A stretch of DNA of 64,000 bases from Steromphala cineraria (GCA_916613615.1 OU744724.1:24848171-24912170); one strand, 5' to 3'; positions 1-12,697 are shown, counted from the stretch's first letter. Notes: generated by a model from the letters alone, not told the origin. A program made the numbers and translations.

Positions 1-376
1 TAACCACACACAATACTACAATATAGTATTAGAATAAACCACCAGGTTCACTTTGCAAAACTGTAAACTATGCCCATCCTCCCTACGCCAATAGGTGTGT
101 TAAATAATGTGAGTTACCATCTTACCAAATATTCAACCAGATTGGGATATACGAAAAAAATAAAAATATGGATTGCTGTGTCCCAATGTCCGAGTTATGC
201 CATCAAAGCTATTGAAACTTAAATAGCATTCAGTGCTACAGGACATTCTCCACATTATCATTGCATGTTTGGTTGCATATGGATCTATCATGTCGCTCAA
301 AAGTTCTTGTTCTTTGCCATGTTTAAAAAAACTGACAGCTTGTATAGAACATATATAATAAGCATTTTATTACCAC
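1..376. other. 3' flank of dispanin-like gene
   Basis: AT-rich sequence with no gene that I can see. On the minus strand an AATAAA-type signal (plus TTTATT at 366-371) lies only a few bases after the stop codon at 377-379. The transcript of the neighbouring gene could therefore end here with a very short 3' UTR. Confidence 0.4.
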
Positions 377-863
377 TTATAAAACTAAAAATAAACGAGG
401 ATACGGTTCTAAAATTTTATTGTCAGAGCTGGTGACATTTTCTTTATCACTATAGACTTTTTCAATATGTTTCTGAGTTAGAGCATTTCTCAGGGTCTCA
501 CAGTTCTTTTCCTCATTTGCATTGACAGGCTCTAAGTTGTGTTTAGAAAACTGCTCTATGCAAAGTTTCTCAGACCTGGGAACATCAGTCTGTTTACTCA
601 TCTCCATAGCAACCACGGCTTTTCTGGTATCAAGGTAGAGCTCTGTTAGAGCAAGGACCACCACACACCCAGACACGACGATGCTGACGGAGATACAAAC
701 GAAGGCGAGCAGATAGAGATGGTTGGCGTCCTTTCTTCTCCCTTCTCGTAGAGCCTGCAGTCCTCGCCTCTGAGCCCAGAAGGCGAAGTAGCCCAGCAGA
801 GGGTTGAAGATCACCGCTGTCCAGCAGAAAGCGCTGTAGTCCAAGATGGCTGGAGGTCTGGAA
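377..863 (-). CDS. CD225/dispanin-like two-transmembrane protein, terminal exon
   Basis: This is the last coding exon of a small membrane protein. It encodes two hydrophobic segments (YSAFCWTAVIFNPLLGYFAF and LYLLAFVCISVSIVV) separated by a short basic loop (RRGLQALREGRRKDA). That is the layout of the CD225/dispanin family (IFITM, PRRT and SynDIG relatives), whose members sit in plasma or endosomal membranes and affect fusion or trafficking. The tail of about 80 residues is charged and Lys/Glu-rich. The exon has no ATG near its start. Instead a pyrimidine tract and CTCAG acceptor place the start at 863, and a second acceptor six bases on (857) keeps the same frame. The family is inferred from topology and the F-N-P-L-L-G stretch. 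I cannot assign a subfamily or function. A generic two-pass membrane protein is the alternative. Confidence 0.6.
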
Positions 864-1032
864 CTGAGATAGGAAGTGTAAAGATTGGCACACTGTCAAT
901 GGAACGTGCAAGAACGGGCGTTCATGTTTCTGCCACCAGTTCAAGATCAACTCGTGATGTTGGTGTTAGAATATGAAAAACACTTGAATTTTTGGGACTG
1001 GTCATTTAGTACAAAGGGGGGGTCTGGGTTCA

Positions 1033-2764
1033 GGGGAGGGTCATAAAAAAATATACAGCCTTTAGGGGAGGGTCATGAATGATAAATCAAGAGTTTGGGG
1101 AGGGTCATTTTAAAATAGACAAGAATAATACCATAATTCTTTTAAAACTTTGAGGTGCGGTAAAAAATCTTATTACAAAGCTTTTTGGGGGGTAAAGTTC
1201 AAAATATTTTTCATTTTGAGTAGTTCAGGATTAGAATTCCGAAATAAGACGTCCCTTAAAACGGTTAATATAAGCTACATGACTTCTAACCCATGTTCAT
1301 GGAACATCAGAACTGAACTGAACTGATAGCTTTATGAGGACAGACAATTTATATATTTAAGGCTTTTGTTACTGATTGTTGTATCTTGATAAGATATCTA
1401 GATGCATAATGTCAACCCTGATATAGAATATTGTAGTTAAAGAACCAGTTATGTAATTAATCACAATGATTATGTTAGTCTTTTTCTGAGAGTGACACTT
1501 TTTATGATATTATAAAAATTTATGAAACCTATAACTTATTATTCATAAATCTTCAATCTTGGTCAGTGGATATATCCTAGCAACTATTTCAAACTTATTA
1601 TGAAGCAGAGAAAATATAAATATAAAATGAATTCCAACGTTGATACTTGAATTACCGATATAAGGAACATTTTCTGTTTTTATGCAGCAATCGTATTGTC
1701 CGTATATATGCGTTAGTATCCTATTTACCTGTCAATCTCATAGTTCAGATGCTTCTTTTTCAAATATGATGAAACCTATCAATGTTATCTTTATGAGTTA
1801 TAGATGTGCCCTGTTACCTTCATACATAGTCAACTTCTTGCTTCAATTCTCAAGAATGTTATGGAGTGAATTGTCTAACTCAAACTCATTAAACTTGTTA
1901 TATTCGAATGTAACAAAACCTGACAGTTGTTATCACTTTGATCCATATATCCCTTGTATGTTTTTGCCATAAACCTTTGTAATCTTTTGACATATTGAAC
2001 CTATTTTGTAGCAAAAATTACAGCAGTTGTTGAAGGGGCATGATTATGTTTTGTGTATGGTGAAATTCCATTTTGCTCAGTTATGGGGTTTTGGGAAGGA
2101 AAATCTTTGACATGTTTATCAAATATTACATATATTTATCATTCCTTTGGCTACAAAAGCTTATATCTTATGAATTAATGTTATCATACAACCTTTTGGC
2201 ATGAAAAGAGTTGGAAGGGCAGGCCTCCATCCACTTTTAAGTCTTATATTGATAGTTTAATATGAAATGTAGATTTTCCCTTTTGATGTTTAGGTCTGGT
2301 ATTCTCGTTTCATCTTAGATTTTAAGGTTATGTTTGACTAATCAATTCCCGATTCTAAACTTAGAGACAATGCATTCTAGTATATAAATAAGGAAATATT
2401 CTTGTAAACCTTCTATCAAATCTATCAATGAAATTATTATTTTGTCTTCACCAAAAACCAATGTCCATTATTTTAACAGTGAGTCTATGAGGAAGTCATT
2501 TTGTCCCAGGCATATTTCCAAAACTATAGATTTATATACTGTATAATCAACTGATAATCATAGCGTAAATGTGTATATTATAATATTCAATCAATTATTA
2601 TTTAAAGTGCTAATGACAATTGGTTAAAGTAAACCCTAAAATAAATTTCTGAAGTCAAATTTTATGATATTTTGAAGATATGAATTAGGGGAGGGTCATG
2701 AAAAAAAATACCCATATATGGGGAGGGTCGCCCACAAAAATGACATTGAGTTGGGGAGGGTCAT
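1033..2764. mobile_element. putative transposable element bounded by GGGGAGGGTCAT arrays
   Basis: Three copies of GGGGAGGGTCAT spaced about 32 bases apart lie at 1033, 1065 and 1097. Three more, in the same orientation and spacing, lie at 2688, 2720 (ending TCG) and 2753. The 1.6 kb between them is AT-rich and has no recognisable protein. Matching arrays at both ends, in direct orientation, suggest one repeat unit with subterminal repeats or a satellite-flanked non-autonomous element. The exact ends are not visible. It lies inside the presumed intron of the dispanin-like gene. Confidence 0.45.
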
Positions 2765-2815
2765 ATTTTTATGTACAAGCCCAAGTGAAAAAAAACCGGC
2801 GTAGGCTACCCCACT

Positions 2816-3345
2816 TATAGCTGAGATTATTTCTAAATTTATCAGCAACTTTCGGATGTAATTCGATCAACTCTCAGTTAAGGAAATTATTCTTGCAACA
2901 TGTAATTAACCTGAAAGTCAATGGGAAATTCGTCGGGTTTAAACTAAATTTGCGGGTATTGGAAAACAATGGATCCCGGAAAGGTTACTAGCGCAACTAT
3001 TTATCTTCTGATTATTCACTGGCTCTCTAACCGTCAGATATCTTTTAAAGCAACATACATTTGAATACCGTATTAATGTTTAAAAATCTATATCATTGAG
3101 ATAGGAGACGTATCTATCCGCATTCTTGGAATTTAAGCGGAACGAACGAGATGTTTTACTATGTACATAGTGTACTGATAACTATCCAAACAAAGAGCAA
3201 AGAACATGCGTCTCCGATTGGAACAATTTATTCAAGTAAAAGTCCCCGTTCTCGTCCTCCCTAACCTAAATCTCCTGGTTCTATATAGTGATACATAACC
3301 GGGTGCCCAAAAACTTGCCTTTTTTAAGGCTTTTCTTGTTTGAAC
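2816..3345 (+). repeat. interspersed repeat family A, copy 1
   Basis: About 530 bases are shared with 4558-5390 (same strand) and 42242-42828 (opposite strand). Landmarks in order are AGCTGAGAT-ATTTCTAAAT, CAGCAACTTTCGG, TTCTTGCAACATGTAATTAA, CTATGTACATAGTGTACTGA, AAGAGCAAAGAACATGCGTC, and a tail with CCTGGTTCTATATAGTGATA and AAGGCTTTTCTTG. No coding capacity or box A/B pair was seen, so it is not an obvious SINE. This copy carries the uninterrupted site (CAGTTAAGGAAA at about 2873) for the MITE that splits copy 2. Confidence 0.75.
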
Positions 3346-4557
3346 TTATCTTGTTAGAATGAGACTGACAAGCTTAAGGCCACTGACTCTATTATAGTTC
3401 TAGATTTAGAGCCATAGTCACGCGACTTTGAATTTATTATGCAATTATACAATTATACACAAAGACAAGCTCAAGAAAAGAGTCATTAAAGTTTGTTAAT
3501 GTTGAAGTCGTAGATGTGAAATACCTACGGAACAACGTCATTTCATGCTAAAAGGCTAATAAGACCCTTTTAGATAGCCACCTTAAAGTGAGGCAGAATC
3601 TTATCGATGTACTTGAATTCTAGCAAGGAGTATAAGAGACCGGGAAATCCTAAACTTGGGTTAATTGTAAATATACAAATGTATATGTTGAACATTTCAC
3701 GGGCCTGAAAGTCTGAACACAGCTCTGCAATCCTGGTTAATTGTAGTTACATTACGTATATACTTTTCACCTCCTGTCAATAACTAACATAAAAGTTAAT
3801 AAAAACTGAAAACTATTATTTAAAAAAGCATGTTTTCTCACCAGTCTTAACTTTTGTTCACCCCGATACATTGGTGAAATATTCATTATTTTTGGGTATT
3901 AAAAAGCTCAAAAAGCATTTAATGATATTGTTATTGCTTTGGGGTCCAGAGACCCCAAAGTTATGTAACATCTGATATTGAAAACTAATGGCAGAAGTTT
4001 CTCTCTATATTACTCTTGGACACTTCAAAGAGAAGTTTCAGCAAGTGATATTTGTTTTAAGCATATCCTGGTATTTCAACGACCAATGGACCGTGCTGTA
4101 GCAAATTTATACCCACGTGACCATGTGGGTGGTACGAAATAATTGGCAAGCTTTAATTTGGAAAATGATTATTATAATAATGCTATGATGTAAAATATTT
4201 TCCAAAATATATAGATGAGCGTTTACACCATTAATAAATATCAATTTTGCATATGCATGTGAGCTGTTTTGTAGTTATTCGGGGTATTTTTTGCATTCCA
4301 CATTCGGAAACGACATTCCATTTTTGTATCAACTAGGAATTCGGTTCCTCCAATTCTTTTTACTAAAACGCGAGCGCTGAATGTCCCGCCTTGTCAATTA
4401 CTGATCGTTCACTCAATGCATCTCACGTTTCACGGAAAAAATCATACTGAACAGGCAATTTTCAAATTTCATGTTTCAAAACAAACTTTATGGATGATTT
4501 ATTTACGATTAAAGGTGTCTTTCGAAGAAAGTATTAATATAAAGCCTAAAGTATGAC
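3346..4557. other. sequence between two direct repeat copies
   Basis: No gene is recognisable. A near-perfect hairpin lies at 3937-3960: CTTTGGGGTC, a CAGA loop, then GACCCCAAAG. Copies 1 and 2 of family A flank this 1.2-kb stretch in the same orientation, which is formally LTR-like. The third copy at 42 kb is solitary, however, and no retroviral motif was seen between them. Confidence 0.4.
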
Positions 4558-5390
4558 AAAATATTCTTAAATGTCATCCTATAATATAATGAAAATTATG
4601 AACTTGTAGCTGAGATCATTTCTAAATTGTTCAGCAACTTTCGGCTGTAATTCGATCAACACTCAATTAAAGGGGCAGAAGCACGTTTTTTTGATAAATT
4701 AACATTTTAAATATTTCACTTATAAATGTAAGTAAATGCTAAATATATCATATTGACAGTGTCAACAATCTCATTACACAAGCCAATTACCCATAGTCAG
4801 AGGACAAAGAATGAGGCTTCACATAAAATCCATTGGCGGCCATTTTTTTGTGAACACCTTTAATTAATTTTTGTAAGAGAAATGAATCGCATGGCTGAAC
4901 TTTACGTTATACATTTGAATTATTACTGCTTCATTTAGTTTGAATACATTGTCTTTCAATTGGAACCATTTATTTTCATTTTCCTGACATCACCTTATAT
5001 TCGCCCTAAAAACGTGCTACTGCCCCTTTAAGGAAAATTATTCTTGCAACATGCAATTAACCTGAAAGTCAATAGCACAACTATTTATCTTCTAGTTAAT
5101 CACTGGTTCTTGTATTAAACTCAAAACTAAATTTGAATAACCGTATTAATGTTTAAAAATGTATATCATAATTGAGATAGGAGACGTATCTATCATTGTT
5201 GAAATTTAAACGGAACGAACGAGTCGTTTAACTATGTACATCAAAACAAAGAGCAAAGAACATGCGTCTCCGATTGGAACAATTTATTCAAGTAAAAGTC
5301 CCCGTCCTCCCCTAAATCTCCTGGTTCTATATAGTGATACATAACCGGGTGCACCAAAGCTTGCCTTTTTAAAGGCTTTTCTTGTTTTGC
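4558..5390 (+). repeat. interspersed repeat family A, copy 2 (split by a MITE)
   Basis: Same landmarks and orientation as 2816-3345, and also homologous upstream of them to the 42-kb copy (TTCTTAAATGTCATCCTATA). A 357-base element with a TTAA duplication interrupts it at 4671-5027. Some internal blocks of copy 1, such as the GGGAAATTCGTCGGG stretch, are deleted here. Confidence 0.75.
4671..5027. mobile_element. TTAA-flanked MITE, nested in repeat family A
   Basis: The element starts AGGGGCAGAAGCACGTTTT, and its other end, read inward, is AGGGGCAGTAGCACGTTTT, so the terminal inverted repeats differ at one base. TTAA lies on both sides (4667-4670 and 5028-5031), and the sister repeats at 2.9 kb and 42.7 kb have a single TTAA at the same place, which defines the target duplication. 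No transposase frame is present, so it is non-autonomous. TTAA duplication is the hallmark of the piggyBac superfamily. A relative sits at 38683-39038 in the opposite orientation. Confidence 0.85.
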
Positions 5391-7146
5391 TTATTTAAAT
5401 AAAATAATGGCCCATGTTAAATTTTCCGACTTTGGGCCATGCTGGGCCGTTAATGACTGCGGTTTCGAGTCGTCTCGTCAATAACAGGGGCATGCTTGGT
5501 TTGGATCTGAAGCCGTTTGGTCATAATCTTCTGGACAAACAAATTACAAATAATGGATAATAAAAGGAAGGATTCACCTACAGATAATAGGTCTTGAAGA
5601 AATAACCGATAATAAAATAATGATTTAATTTAATGATTATATTAATTTATCAATTACAGTGTTTATAAAGCGCATAAATCCACGCCGCATGCATGTTCAA
5701 GGCACTACCTGTAAGTTATCATCCTGGCATTACACAGGCAGTCAATTACAGCGCTTTAAGGTCATCAGAAGCAACCTTTACAGGTACCAAATTGCGTTTT
5801 TATTAGAACATTTAGAACAATTATCCGAACAGGGACACATTTTGAATAAGTCTCTTGCCAACGGATACCCAAAACGTTTCTCCGTTATGTGTTCGTGTAT
5901 GGCAATGAAATTGGTGGCATCGCCCTTCACAACCTCAGATAAAGGGACAGCCTATTGTTGTATCTTTGGGGAAAAGAAATAAAAGAGTAGCCCATATCCC
6001 TGTTCCTACTTATATATGATGATAAGAGGATTATGAGACCATTTCGTGTTGAGTTTGGCATCATGTGTGTGAAAGGGAAACAATATAATCACCAGAGCCA
6101 TATTGTTATCGTCTTCTGATATACACTATCTCTTATACACTGTAAATGTAAGGCTTTTGAAGGTTAAATAGGTTGGTGTAGTTGTAATCCAGAGCAGATT
6201 CGAGCTAGTAACGTTCCCTGATCTTTATCTATCAAGGCTACGTCACATCGTGGCTATGAATAGCATGTTTCAACCAAGAAGATGCTGTAATGCAATGAAA
6301 GAGAAATAAACGCAAACGGTCCTCCTCGAACTAAACGCCCCTGTCTTCCGGACAGTGCTGTTATTGCTAAATACAAGTAATTCGATAAGCTGGTTCTATT
6401 TATACTAGGAAAGATGTAGACCAACAACTACATTTTGAGTGACAGTCGTGATAACTAGGGAGATTCAACTAAGAAGGATCTTAAGTATATCAGAATGTTT
6501 ATTTAAGGTTTTATCATGTCTCAAGATACAAAAACCAACAAACTCTTATCATTACAAAACATCAACGTAGACCGCCAGAGTGCACTGTCGTTGGCACCTA
6601 TTTTCGAACGGAGGAGTGTGATGTTGACATCGATGAAGTAACGGAAAAAAAACCAAAAGAAAGTGAATATGTGTTATTTGTAATCACAATGAGCCCAAAT
6701 GTTTGCCGCAAATAATTCCCTCTTCTGCTGATCAAGACGCTGAGCTTATTCTGATGGTATTGATTCCATTTCCTTTATGGTATTCTTTCAGAAGAGGTCT
6801 GATTATGTTCAGATGTGTTCAATAAAAACTAGCGTTTAATTACTTTCTTTAAGATGATTATATAGCTATATCTGGCACTATATGGTTTATTGGCTACCAA
6901 ATGCTCTGGCGACACCGTAAAGAGGGTGTTTATCCCCTTCAAACGTCAAAATATGTTATTCTCAAACTGAGCAACTTTCACTCTACTATGTCAACAGAGT
7001 ACCTGTGAACTTTTTTAAATGTCCGCTTTGAAAGATGCATTTAACACCTACAGATCATATCATAACAATAACCGTAATGTTACATTCCAATTGGTCTTAG
7101 CTAATTACATTGACATACTTTAGCATCAACAAATGTTTCTGTTTAC
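5391..7146. other. intron sequence, no gene seen
   Basis: AT-rich sequence in the presumed intron of the dispanin-like gene. Open frames such as that at 5659-5982 have no recognisable domain or codon pattern, and I do not regard them as genes. Confidence 0.4.
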
Positions 7147-7217
7147 CTGATCACTCGAGCTTCCTGTCCCCGACACTTCCCACACAGAAACTTTAATCGT
7201 CGCTCCACCGCCGACAT
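7147..7217 (-). CDS. possible first coding exon of the dispanin-like gene
   Basis: An ATG at 7217 opens a frame that reads MSAVERRLKFLCGKCRGQEA and ends in codon phase 2 at a consensus donor (AG|GTAAAC). Phase 2 fits the acceptor of the exon at 377-863 exactly, giving a joined protein of about 185 residues with a basic N-terminus that includes a CGKC pair. The exon sits in a GC-richer island and lies upstream of the terminal exon on the same strand, with no better candidate seen between. The join rests on phase and splice signals only. The intervening intron of about 6.3 kb could hide further exons. Confidence 0.4.
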
Positions 7218-7924
7218 TTTACCGGACTTATTGGACCTCGATTAATTTTAAATTATCTCCTCCATTTAATTTCAGTCTAACGACCTGACGCTGCTGTACA
7301 GCCTAGATAACCCTCTCCCTCTGCCACCACCCCTCTCTCCTAAACCTCCCCCACCCCATCACAGTGACCCCCACTCGCCCCCATGGGTCGGAGTTGACGT
7401 GTTGACGACTCATCACTGTTATGTTGTCATTGTGTTAGTAATTGTTGATGATTGCAACTCACACGTGTTCACAATGTTTGCGTGTTATAGCTGCATAGTT
7501 TAATTTCAACATTCGTTCTCATATTTCTTTCTTTTGCTTTTCGGAATTTAATTAAAGCCCCCAGTTTATATGTTATGTTATGGTTAGTGAATATAATGGG
7601 CTTGATTGTGTCGCAGAATGTTACGGGTATTGCCAGACTTACAGAAGAATCTCTTAAACTTGGTTTACAGACAGTTGAGTTGAATCATAAAAATGTAATA
7701 CTATTTCTTCTCACCAGCCTGGTATAATTAAACTGAATAAAAAGTCTGAACATCTGTCAACCCTCATACGGTTTGTTACACTAAGAGAAGCTATACAAAT
7801 TGTTACTCATTCACTTAACATTTCCTTCTTTATCAAATCTGCAATTCCATTACACATAGTGTGTAATAAGCAACCTTTTTACTTTTTAAAGTTGCCTTTC
7901 AGGTATGCTTTGGATGTTCAGAAT
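7218..7924. other. 5' flank of the dispanin-like gene, GC-richer
   Basis: The GC-richest stretch of the first 12 kb (about 7150-7400) surrounds the candidate first exon and likely holds its promoter. On the plus strand the same DNA has a good acceptor (TTTAATTTCAG) followed by an open, proline-rich frame. I judged that frame less likely to be a gene than the minus-strand exon. Confidence 0.35.
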
Positions 7925-8720
7925 GCCTTCATTTGTTTAAGCATCATTTTACTTGTTATGAATCGTTAAACACTTGTTTAGTTATCGTGTTACTTGCGCA
8001 AGCATGTTTTACCTTTATAAAGCCTCATTTTACTTCTTCAAACTTATCTTAACCCTTCAAGCATGTTTTACTTTTTCAAGCGGGTTTTATTTCTATAAGC
8101 TTTACTATGAGCTTCATTTTACTTCATTAATGATGTTCTAAATCTATAAGCCTCTGTTTACTTCTTCAAGGATGTTTTACTTATATAAGCCACGGTTTTC
8201 TTCTTCAAGTGCCTCATTTTACTTCTTCAATAATCTTTACTTCTATAAGCCTCGTTTTACCATTATAAGCATGTCTTATTTCTTCAATTTTCATTTAACT
8301 TCTTTAAGCATGTCATTCTTAATCGAGTCTCATATTACTTGTTCAAGGATAGTGTACTTGTTAAAGGATGTTTACTTGTTCAACCACGTTTTACTCATTT
8401 TACTTCAAGGATGTTTTACTTCTATAAGCCTTGTTTTTCTTCAAGTATATCATACTTCTATAAGTTCATTCTATTTCTATAACCATGTCCTATTTCTTCA
8501 AATTTTAATTTTACTTTCCTCAAGTCTCAAGGTTCAAGGTTGTTTCACTTGTTCAAGGATGTTTTACTTCAAGCATGTTTTACTTCCAGTCTCATTTTAC
8601 TTGTTCAAGGTTGTTTTACGTCATGTATAATTTTACTTGTTAAAGGTTGTTTTACTTCTTCGCATGTCCTATTTCTTTAAGTTTCCTTTGATTTGTTGAA
8701 GTAAACTTTTACTTATTTGT
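7925..8720. repeat. degenerate minisatellite of TTTTACTTCTTCAAG type
   Basis: About 800 bases are built from decayed short units such as TTTTACTTCTTCAAGCATG and TTTACTTCTATAAGCCTC, with unit lengths of roughly 20-40 bases. The open frames across it are a by-product of the repeat (Ser/Phe/Leu-rich, no domain). It lies upstream of the dispanin-like gene. Confidence 0.7.
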
Positions 8721-11700
8721 TTTCTACTGGTTCAGTCATCCTATTGAATTATCAGACTCTGTTTTTCCTGGTTCAATATTCCTATGAGCAATCAATAATC
8801 TTAACAATTACTCTATTTTTTCACAATGAGTTCATTCAAGTCCTCTGGTTATCCATAGCAATATTTGACATATGTATACATATGTGTGATCAATTCAGCA
8901 TATTTAATATGAAGGACCTATATTGATGTATTCTACTACATTAGAGTATCGACAAAGCTCTCACACTTATTTGGTTTCTATAAAGAATATAAGAACTATA
9001 TCCTAGAATTGTTTGATACTGTTTTTAAGACATCCTTACTTCTGAAGCAAATTATCAAGCATAGCTGCACTCATGAAGATAAACAAAAACTCATTTTAAA
9101 AATTTATTTCCAAATAGTATATGTATATAAGAAAATTACACAACATACATTAACTTTACCATTCATTGATCCGTAATCAACCATATAACCCACATTTGAT
9201 GAAGCACTTAGAGATGCCAGTTACATTTGGTATGATTGTCACATTAAATATTCACATGTTATGAAAATTTCAGAACTTTGGCCAAATTGCATAGAATAAT
9301 GATTGAATACTTTATTTCAAACTTAAAAACATGCAATAAACAATATCAGCATCCCAAAATGATGAAATGATCTGAATGATGGAATGAATACTCAGAGTCT
9401 TGTAACAATTAAATGATTATCAGCACCATGGAATCAAGCATAATATCATTAAAACTGTTCACCCTTAATTGAATCACGAGTTACCAAAATTTATGCTATT
9501 GCCTGTTAGTTATTACACACTTACGGTGGGTCTGTGACAGATGATGATGGATTTCTGGTTCTTACTTGGTTGTTTGGTGTCTGAACACTTTATATAGATT
9601 ATCTAAGCCTCATCTTATACAATAATCATTCATATAAGTGGCTTATGGCTTCTTACCATATATACTCTTAACAAAATATTAAGCAACATGTAAAATTGTG
9701 AGTATACTGGTATGCATGTTATCAATTTGCATGTTTTTTTTAGGGTGGTTGAGTTCAAGTGATGTGATCTAAGATCTGATCAAGGTCGTGTATCCTAAAA
9801 AAAATTTCACTTACATTATTCTCAAAGAATTTCTCTAATGATGAACATATTTTGCTGACAGATACTGTTGCTTATTTTTTTGTGAGGAGTATAATAATTA
9901 TAACATTTCAATCATAGGCATCACATCACATAGATTATTCTTTGTTCAATTAAATTATTACATAAAGTGATCACAAAGAGGAATAGACTATCTAATACTG
10001 CATGAAAGGATATTAGATTAATTAAATGTCCCAGAATCAGTGGAATACAGCTGGTCCTAAACAAGATTCAAAATAATCTGAATGCAGATATCCAAGATAC
10101 CCTGAAAAAACGTTAGATTGATTGATAAGCGCAGCATATATCTGGTGACAAAGCTGGAAATTTAGAGATCTGTTGATGTAGGATTATGACAAACTGCCTC
10201 TTTGGAGAGTAAATGATTTTTTTTCAAACACATAAATGAAAATTCTAAAACAGAGAAAATTATAAGAATGTAATTCTTGAATATGCATATATCTTTTCTC
10301 ATATTCATCATGTAAAAAAAACAAAAACATAAAAGTAATTCCCCTTTTAAAGTTTGGTCATTTTGATAATGAATTTGGAAGTGATAATATGATCACAACG
10401 AGCATGAAGTTTATCATATTTAATATCTCAAAGAATATATAAGTAATCTATAGTATCATCAAAGTATAACATGATCTCACTGATTAACATTAAGTGAATA
10501 AAGCAGCAAAATGGTTGATCTTAAGGCACAATTTGAACCTCTCCCTTTGAAAAAGTTGCACTAAGAAAGAAATTTTTGATTGAAAAATGTGCAAATAAAT
10601 CATGAATATAGAAATCATAGTTTCGGCAATAATGGAATTTGGTCAATGCCTTACTCTCAATGGAGTGTTCAAATGCTGCGGCAAACATAATGAGCTTATA
10701 GGTGATTGAGGATACCATTCAGACCCAGTCATTTACGATAGAATCACACAAAAAATGCTAGAACATGTTTACATATTTTTTAGAAGCACTAAACAGTGAG
10801 AGTGTCAAAAAAAATATTCAGTGTCATAAAAGAAATATTATCATTTCTAGGGTAGAAGAATCTGTAAAACAAGTACTTTATCATATTGCGACTTAAAAAT
10901 TGGTTATTATAATATCAAATATTGCTAGTGCTCAGCAAGAAGAGAATCACTGTACACATCAATAAATATTGTCATTTTTGTTTAAAATTCCTCACACGTC
11001 TTTGTTATTAAAGACAGGTAGTAAACATGCAACAACAGGATACATAATATTTTCATTTTTGATTCGACAAATCAATTTTGGCTTTAGGTTTTTAACATGG
11101 AAAAATCATTCTTTTGTTCACAAACATTGTGATAATAACAGCTTTGGTATTTTAGACAAATTGCACATTTGATCATAAAAGTTAAAGAACATGTGACATT
11201 GACATAACAATGGAAAATCAAACTTGATACAACATGTAACAAGGTTATACATACAAATACTAACACTAACATCGCAACAGAGCAATCAGACATATGGAGA
11301 TGATCATAAAATACTTACAGCACAGAATATACGCTCCCCGACAATTCACATTTTAAAATGTAATACACAGTATTACGAAGTGTGTACATCAGAACATTGT
11401 GCAACTGTTCGAACATCTTTTTCCCTCAGGAACACCAAATTAATCAAGACTAGCTTGAGAGAATGAAACATAATAATCAGAGAAATTAGGTACGCTAATT
11501 TTGGAACTTTTGTTTATCCTTCTTTTGGCCAATAACAGCTAGCATATAGTAACAGTAATAAAATAAATGAGATAGTTTAACAAAACAAACATTGATTTTT
11601 CACATCATAAATCATGTGCTTACATTCATCTCAATAGTTTCCAGTTCAACAGGACCTGTTCTCAATCAATACCAAACATTAACAAATGATATACAACTTA

Positions 11701-12697
11701 TTCACACTATGCCAAAAAGGTCTTCAGAATATAAGATTATTTCTGAATGGTCTTATACTTCTTACCAAAAGACCATTATTCAGGACTATCAAATAGACGC
11801 ATTGGAGAACATTGTAAAACTGAACCAAGCTTGCACAGGCCTTATCGCGACTGTCATGTATTTGACATTAATTGGTCTTCATGAACATGCACATCATGTA
11901 ACTTAACTGTAAAAAGCTCAGGAGAAATCTTTAAAATTGCTGAAAATGCAAAAAAAGTTTGCATCATTAAGATCCCCTATTATATGGGATTAGTGGGGTC
12001 GAAATAAACTTTCCTTACACTATGGTTACTGCATTTGAGCTCAGCATGTACATTTGACTCAATAGATCTTACGTAATTGGTGCTAGAAAATATGACAAAT
12101 ACATCCAGCGCAGAGTCTAAACTTTTGTTGAATGGTACATGTATCTGTTTGCTGATTTTACTATATGAGCAGCTGAGGCTGTAAAATCTTATAATTGATA
12201 GTCTATAAATCATTGTGATATATAAATCATCTCCCAAGGGTCTTCTGATATCGTATATATCAAAATAAAACACTAAAATGCATTATCCCTATCCGGATCA
12301 TTTCTGTCACCATGACCTCAACCTCTCCCCTCATGTCCCTCTAGCTCTTGTTGGGCAGGCTGAGAGATAGATTCTCCAAAATAACCTAGCCCCAAAAGCT
12401 GTTGGCTTATGCATAACTGATGCATAAACATAGAACGTACCCATCCCAAGTTTCCCTATCTATTACATGCACTGATATTTTACAAAGAAAACTGCAAAAC
12501 CTGTGAAGGGGATTCCTATTCTTCGTAGACCCACTACCTTTCCTTCCCTACCTTAACTATTGCTTGGGAGGCTGATAGTCTCAAGAACGTCTCAAAATAG
12601 CTCAGAGATTTTGCTTTTACGCCGAGGTCACTGACCGTAAACCAACAATCAACAATTTCCCACAAACTACTGATTTATCTTTCCGACCCCCAATCCT
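8721..12697. other. 3' flank of the transaminase gene
   Basis: AT-rich spacer of about 4 kb without a recognisable exon, RNA gene or transposon protein. Part of it is presumably the 3' UTR of the minus-strand transaminase gene ending at 12698. I could not locate a convincing polyadenylation signal close to the stop. Confidence 0.4.

Noticed and set aside
3346..4557. LTR retrotransposon made of family A copies 1 and 2
   Set aside because: The interior has no primer-binding site, polypurine tract or protein motif, the copies have different lengths, and the 42-kb copy is solitary.
7274..7485. Plus-strand proline-rich open frame after a good acceptor (TTTAATTTCAG)
   Set aside because: It lies just upstream of a better-supported minus-strand first exon, has no recognisable domain or donor of note, and the CT-rich sequence looks more like promoter DNA.
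8172..8630. 152-codon plus-strand frame
   Set aside because: It is a product of the degenerate TTTTACTTCTTCAAG minisatellite; the Ser/Phe/Tyr-rich sequence has no domain.
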